Shown: positions 13,384 through 16,977 of the stretch, in pieces
How the letters are laid out: each line of letters begins with the position of its first letter
Numbering within the stretch: the stretch's first letter is position 1
Assembly: GCA_009785705.1 (NCBI GenBank)
Contig: WQVS01000016.1
Span: forward strand, 1-16,977
DNA: 16,977 nt
Direction of reading: 5' to 3'
DNA from: Coriobacteriia bacterium
GTDB taxonomy: Bacteria; Actinomycetota; Coriobacteriia; WRKU01; WQUG01
Translations under genes and position numbers: made by a program
The notes under the pieces: generated by a model
Databases searched by the model: none
The model's input: only the letters and a program-made list of their open reading frames with translations
Told to the model about the DNA's origin: nothing

Positions 13384-15883
13384 TACCTTTAAAAATGCTT
13401 ACAAGCAAGAAATCGAGAAGATACAACCACATGAGGACCAGCTTGCCAGCTTGATTCATGCCGTAGAGGCAGAGGAGCTCGCCCTTACAGGCAGTGCGAC
13501 AACAGCGCAAAGTGCCCAGCAAAGCCAAGCACAGAGTACTGCTGACAGTGCACAAGCACAAGATGCACAAACAGCAGGTGCAGCAAATGTTGGGCAAGGA
13601 TGGACTGCCTCCTCCCCTGTCTCTACCCCCACTAAGTCGCGCAAGCGCTTTTGGAAGGACTGGAGCACAGAAGGAAAGTTCACTGCAACGTTTTCTGGAT
13701 TAGTAGGGGCAGCTGCGATGCTGTTTCTGGGAATCCTTGCATGGTCTACAGTAACGACTGTGCTGCCCTCACCTGGGGAACCAAGTACTCACCCAGCACT
13801 TCAAACAGGGCTGCCTACAGAGGGAATGGTCGCCCTCATTCCTGCTGGCAATGATTATGAAAATGTCTATGCAATCCTCGATCGGGTGCGCGCGCGCGAT
13901 GAGGAAAGATTGCGCATAGCTCAAGAACAAAGGGAATCTTCAGGCGGACTTTTTGACGGAATCTTTGGAAGCGACTCAGATGACGTGTGGGCTGATGACA
14001 TGCCGCTCACAGATGATGGGTGGACAGAAGAGGCAGCAGACGTGGAGGCGCCTACCAGCGCCCCCGATGATATGTCCCTTAGCGCTGAATCTGACAGCAG
14101 CGCACGGAGACTACTTAGTGAGGAGCCAGACTTTTCAGATACTAATGTCCAAGTACAGGGCGTACAAGAAGCTGACATCATCAAGACAGATGGACACTAC
14201 ATCTATGCTCTAAGCGCCATGGGTCTTAGCATCCTTGAGGCAAATGGGGGTAATCCGCAAGTACTTTCAACTCTAGATTTTCACAATAACAGTACAGACT
14301 TTCACCCAGGACCAAGTGATATACAGATGTCACCAAGAAACACATCTGCGCGTGGCACTCGCGGCATAGCAAGTGGTGCATCATACTCAAAGATGTACCT
14401 TGAAGGTGACCGCCTTATTGCCCTATGGTCTATCACCAACGATCTCTGGACAAGTGTTCATTTCCCAGAGTTTGCAGGGGTTGATATTTTTGATATTAGC
14501 GACCCTTCTCAACCGCGTCACCTGAACGACTTCCAAACAAGAGGAAGCCTGGTAAATTCACGCATGATTGGAAGTACGCTCTACCTAGTTAGCACTGTTT
14601 GGATTGAGGAAGCTTCTCGTAATCGCAATGACCCAACAACTTTCATTCCCTTTGTTTCGAGCGGAAATGAATCAGCCCCAATGCTAACCCCCGAATCAAA
14701 CATTCGCATCTCACCCTATGTGGATGAACTAAGGACGAAGTACACGCATATCGTGGCGATTGATACTACACGCAATGGACAACTTGCTTCACAGGCTGCT
14801 TTACTGGGCGGAAGTGATGACCTCTACATGAGCACTGACAATCTGTTCTTACTTTCTGAGGGACAGATACATATACCAGCAGCAGGAACACAGGGGTCAG
14901 GAACAGGAAATCCTAGTCCTAGAGGCTCTGGTTCAAGTTCAAGCTCTGATGACATTAGACTGGGCAATGTTGATGTCGCGGGCAATGCAACCACAGTAAC
15001 AAGAGTAGAGCTAAATGACGGGCAGATAGACATTGGAAACTCTCGACGTCTGCCAGGTATCGTTAACAACCAGTTTTCTTTGGATGAAAGTGATGGAGTG
15101 CTCCGCATCATTACCGCCTTTACCCGCTGGGAACACTTTGGTCGATCAGGTAGTGGGCAAGGAACAACGGGTTCTTCCGAAGAAATAGGTCTCTCTTTAG
15201 CCCCCGCTGAAGAATGGGGCTGGAGTCCCGACTTCACCGATACAACAGTTTGGACCCTAGATGAAAGACTCGAAGTCATTGGTAGCATTGATGGCTTTGG
15301 AATTGATGAAGATGTATATTCTGCGCGCTTTATGGGAGACATCGTCTACTTTGTTACCTTTAGAGAGATTGACCCCGTATATGCAGTTGACTTAAGCGAT
15401 CCTGCAAATCCTCGCTTCTTGAGCGAACTAAAGATTCCTGGATTTTCAGAATACCTGCACCCTTGGCATGACGGTTTACTCTTTGGCTTCGGCCGAGACG
15501 CCTGTGAAATAACGGGTATCCGTGGCGGTCTGAAACTAAGCATGTTTGACATCAGCAATCCTAAGGATGTCACCAGGGAACACTATTTGATTTTGGATGA
15601 CTTCAGAAACTCTGATGCAAGCAGCAATCATCGCGCCATACTAGTGAACCCTGAGAGAAATCTGATAGCCTTCCCTGCCGATGATTTCTACCTGATTTAT
15701 TCCTACAACGAAAGGCGTGGTTTTGAGCTGGTAGAGGAATTGCCTCTGATTAGTGAGGGAGATACTCCTGCGCGCGGACTGTTCATTGATGACATGTTCT
15801 ATGTCTTTGAGTTGGGGGGAAGCCCGAATGTCGAAGTATTTATGTTACCCAGCTTCCGCACTTGGGATTTCATCTGGCTTTAG
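13373..15883 (+). CDS. Membrane-anchored beta-propeller protein, probable anti-sigma factor/sensor
   Basis: 836 aa from the ATG at 13373, which has GAGGAG 7 nt upstream; a GTG 15 nt earlier is in frame but has no such site. The start lies inside the end of the sigma gene. Residues 1-35 (FKNAYKQEIEKIQPHEDQLASLIHAVEAEE) are a short amphipathic cytosolic segment like the sigma-binding ends of zinc-free anti-sigma factors, followed by an Ala/Gln/Ser linker. One membrane helix lies at about 105-130. An acidic linker (about 200-255) leads to a beta-propeller domain of the Pfam Beta_propel type from about 257, starting TNVQVQGVQEADIIKTDGHY and including VDIFDISDPSQPRHL, MFDISNPKDVT and YLHPWHDGLLFGFGRDA. 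So: sigma-binding inside, propeller outside. The anti-sigma role is inferred from context; the ligand is unknown. Confidence 0.85.
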   Translation: MKPNTFKNAYKQEIEKIQPHEDQLASLIHAVEAEELALTGSATTAQSAQQSQAQSTADSAQAQDAQTAGAANVGQGWTASSPVSTPTKSRKRFWKDWSTEGKFTATFSGLVGAAAMLFLGILAWSTVTTVLPSPGEPSTHPALQTGLPTEGMVALIPAGNDYENVYAILDRVRARDEERLRIAQEQRESSGGLFDGIFGSDSDDVWADDMPLTDDGWTEEAADVEAPTSAPDDMSLSAESDSSARRLLSEEPDFSDTNVQVQGVQEADIIKTDGHYIYALSAMGLSILEANGGNPQVLSTLDFHNNSTDFHPGPSDIQMSPRNTSARGTRGIASGASYSKMYLEGDRLIALWSITNDLWTSVHFPEFAGVDIFDISDPSQPRHLNDFQTRGSLVNSRMIGSTLYLVSTVWIEEASRNRNDPTTFIPFVSSGNESAPMLTPESNIRISPYVDELRTKYTHIVAIDTTRNGQLASQAALLGGSDDLYMSTDNLFLLSEGQIHIPAAGTQGSGTGNPSPRGSGSSSSSDDIRLGNVDVAGNATTVTRVELNDGQIDIGNSRRLPGIVNNQFSLDESDGVLRIITAFTRWEHFGRSGSGQGTTGSSEEIGLSLAPAEEWGWSPDFTDTTVWTLDERLEVIGSIDGFGIDEDVYSARFMGDIVYFVTFREIDPVYAVDLSDPANPRFLSELKIPGFSEYLHPWHDGLLFGFGRDACEITGIRGGLKLSMFDISNPKDVTREHYLILDDFRNSDASSNHRAILVNPERNLIAFPADDFYLIYSYNERRGFELVEELPLISEGDTPARGLFIDDMFYVFELGGSPNVEVFMLPSFRTWDFIWL

Positions 15884-15932
15884 TGATACCATTAGCATCT
15901 GTCAAACAAACTGAGTAGATTGGAGGAAGCTT

Positions 15933-16301
15933 ATGAGAGACTTTCCAACGGTTACCGCTCCTACTTTCATTACAGACCCAGAGAATGCCGATGCCTATGA
16001 GGCAAAGCACACTCCTCACATTGAAATAGAGGTGGTTGATGACATTGCAGAGGTTACCGTTACTGCAGGCTACTACGTCACACATCCTAACGAGGCTGGG
16101 CACTTCTTTGAATGGTTGATGCTCTATGCAGAAGAGCAGCCCATTGCCCACTTTGTTGGGGCATCAGAGGTGCTTAACCCCACTATGACCGTTGAGGTAA
16201 ACCTACCCGCGGGTACAGTGCTTGAGGCAATGGCACATTGTAATCTGCATGGCACATGGAAGACAGAAGCTGTCATTCCCGAAAGCGATGTGAAAGATTA
16301 A
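15933..16301 (+). CDS. Superoxide reductase (desulfoferrodoxin/neelaredoxin family, one-iron type)
   Basis: 122 aa. The enzyme reduces superoxide to hydrogen peroxide at a square-pyramidal Fe(His)4Cys site, with no oxygen released, a common anaerobe defence. Ligands are visible: H26 in AKHTPHIE, H51 and H57 in THPNEAGHFFEWL, C103 and H106 in HCNLHGTWK. There is no N-terminal desulforedoxin-like Cys4 domain, so it is the one-iron type. The residue before the conserved Lys25 is Ala, where many family members have Glu as the sixth ligand in the oxidised form; a few known archaeal enzymes also lack it. TGGAGG lies 6 nt before the ATG. It follows the propeller gene by 49 nt with no terminator between, and a strong terminator comes after it. 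Confidence 0.92.
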   Translation: MRDFPTVTAPTFITDPENADAYEAKHTPHIEIEVVDDIAEVTVTAGYYVTHPNEAGHFFEWLMLYAEEQPIAHFVGASEVLNPTMTVEVNLPAGTVLEAMAHCNLHGTWKTEAVIPESDVKD

Positions 16302-16303
16302 GC

Positions 16304-16320
16304 CTACATACAAAATGTAG
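16304..16320 (+). repeat. Small inverted repeat after the superoxide reductase stop
   Basis: CTACAT (16304-16309) and ATGTAG (16315-16320) form a perfect 6-bp stem with a 5-nt loop, 2 nt after the stop and before the main terminator. There is no U-run. It could protect the mRNA 3' end. Confidence 0.35.
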
Positions 16321-16331
16321 CAGTTTAAAAC

Positions 16332-16371
16332 AAGGGAGCCTGCCAGCTTGGATTAGGCTCCTTTTATTTTT
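16332..16371 (+). terminator. Strong intrinsic terminator
   Basis: AAGGGAGCCT (16332-16341) pairs with AGGCTCCTTT (16355-16364) over 10 bp with one G-U. The loop is 13 nt, and a long T-rich tail (TTTTATTTTT) overlaps the end of the stem. It closes the sigma/propeller/superoxide reductase transcript and separates it from ogt. Confidence 0.92.
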
Positions 16372-16402
16372 GCTAAGGGATTAGCTTTCTTTGTTCTTGC
16401 TG

Positions 16403-16408
16403 TATGAT
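16403..16408 (+). promoter_or_regulatory. -10 box giving a leaderless ogt mRNA
   Basis: TATGAT ends 6 nt before the ATG at 16415, so transcription would begin at or next to the A of the start codon. There is no Shine-Dalgarno sequence. The -35 is weak (TTAGCT at 16381-16386, spacer 16). Confidence 0.45.
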
Positions 16409-16414
16409 TATTGC

Positions 16415-16894
16415 ATGACTAAATCAATCACTTATCACAAATCCCCTGTTGGGGAACTGGCTCTGGTCGAAGAAGACGGGAAGCTTATTATCATTGGTCT
16501 TGTTGGAGATGAAATGCCTGAGGGTCTTGTTGAGTGTGTTCCAGGGCAGGAAACTCCTGTGCTTGCACAAACAAAGCAGCAACTGGATGAATACTTCGCA
16601 GGCAAGCGTCGTGACTTTGACCTACCTCTTGCCCCTCAAGGAACGGAATTTCAAGTCAAAGTATGGGATGCTCTCTACACTATCCCTTGGGGAGAAACAC
16701 GCAACTATGGTCAAATAGCAGCGCAAGTTGGCAATCCTAAAGCAGCACGAGCTGTCGGTGGAGCCAACAATCGAAATCCCATAGCGATTGTCATCCCCTG
16801 CCACCGTGTTATTGGTGCTAATGGTGCCATGGTCGGCTATCGTGGGGGCGTAGACATTAAAGAATACCTACTAGAACTTGAGGGAATTATTTAA
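16415..16894 (+). CDS. ogt: Methylated-DNA--[protein]-cysteine S-methyltransferase
   Basis: 159 aa from ATG 16415; an in-frame ATG 24 nt earlier adds MFLLYDYC, lies upstream of the -10 box and is unlike the family. The enzyme transfers the alkyl group from O6-alkylguanine (and O4-alkylthymine) in DNA to its own cysteine, once per molecule. The DNA-binding and active-site block is complete: GTEFQVKVWDALYTIPWGET, the helix-turn-helix region YGQIAAQVGNPKAARAVGGANNRNP, the active site VIPCHRVI and the closing GYRGGVDIKEYLLELEG. The N-terminal half (about 1-70) is the usual short, less conserved domain. Length fits the Ogt/MGMT single-domain group without an Ada part. It is transcribed separately from the superoxide reductase because of the terminator at 16332-16371. 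Confidence 0.95.
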   Translation: MTKSITYHKSPVGELALVEEDGKLIIIGLVGDEMPEGLVECVPGQETPVLAQTKQQLDEYFAGKRRDFDLPLAPQGTEFQVKVWDALYTIPWGETRNYGQIAAQVGNPKAARAVGGANNRNPIAIVIPCHRVIGANGAMVGYRGGVDIKEYLLELEGII

Positions 16895-16899
16895 TTTCC

Positions 16900-16977
16900 T
16901 TAATGCAGGAATAAAGCCCAAGTATCTGACCAGTGAAAAATCAGACGTGCGGCGATGTACCACCAGCCGAGCAATCC
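16900..16977 (-). CDS. Possible C-terminal end of a convergent membrane protein gene
   Basis: On the minus strand a frame enters at 16977 and stops at TAA 16902-16900, encoding 25 residues, GLLGWWYIAARLIFHWSDTW and then ALFLH. The aromatic, hydrophobic character suits the end of a membrane protein, and its stop would be 5 nt from the ogt stop, a common convergent arrangement. A second minus-strand frame is also open here and runs into ogt, so the assignment is uncertain. Confidence 0.35.
   Translation of the reverse strand, partial: GLLGWWYIAARLIFHWSDTWALFLH

Noticed and set aside
13490..13590. Low-complexity Ala/Gln-coding stretch as a possible frameshift or repeat expansion
   Set aside because: The frame is intact on both sides, and such linkers are usual between the cytosolic end and the membrane helix of anti-sigma proteins.
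16920..16977. tRNA-like look of the last bases (CCACCA near the end; GCTCGGCTGGTGG on the minus strand)
   Set aside because: No acceptor, anticodon or T-arm stems can be paired around it.

Overview
The window looks like chromosomal DNA of a moderate-GC actinobacterium. The best guess is class Coriobacteriia (Atopobium/Olsenella-like), because queA, queH, folD and a one-iron superoxide reductase sit with long surface proteins bearing isopeptide-type domains and a C-terminal membrane anchor. This is inferred from gene content, not from a marker gene. No rRNA, tRNA, CRISPR array, transposase or integrase is visible.

Layout. Positions 1-5484 are read from the minus strand: the first 29 codons of an unknown gene, a 1074-aa surface protein (seven-bladed RCC1 propeller, two Ig-like domains, two isopeptide-type domains, membrane anchor), and a 637-aa radical-SAM/GNAT Elp3. 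Only 36 bp away, and divergent from elp3, is a 278-aa SAM methyltransferase (5521-6357) that resembles Trm9/ALKBH8 at both ends. From 6435 to 12398 genes are again on the minus strand: a secreted membrane-anchored protein, queA, queH, folD, and an overlapping three-gene operon padR / DUF1700 (HAAS) / DUF4097. Across a 382-bp regulatory gap lies a plus-strand run: ECF sigma factor, an overlapping membrane beta-propeller protein (likely its anti-sigma/sensor), superoxide reductase with a strong terminator, and ogt. The last ~80 bases may hold the end of a convergent gene.

How the genes fit together. (1) Four genes within 3.6-9.0 kb are predicted to modify the tRNA wobble base 34: Elp3 (carboxymethyl-U), the Trm9-like enzyme (methyl ester of cm5U), and QueA plus QueH (last two steps of queuosine). 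The Elp3/Trm9-like pair suggests a compact bacterial version of the eukaryotic mcm5U pathway and is the most interesting feature here. (2) Two envelope-sensing regulatory modules face each other across 12399-12780. The padR promoter there is very clear: TTGACA-17-TATAGT with a perfect 9-3-9 palindrome over the -10, followed by a roughly 176-nt structured leader. (3) No terminator is seen between the sigma factor, the propeller and the superoxide reductase, so an envelope signal may control an oxidative-defence gene.

Translation signals are of two kinds. Some genes have clear Shine-Dalgarno sequences (padR, queH, folD, sor, the secreted protein, the surface protein). Others (ogt, the Trm9-like gene, elp3) have none and carry a -10-like box 6-10 nt before the ATG, which suggests leaderless or near-leaderless mRNAs.
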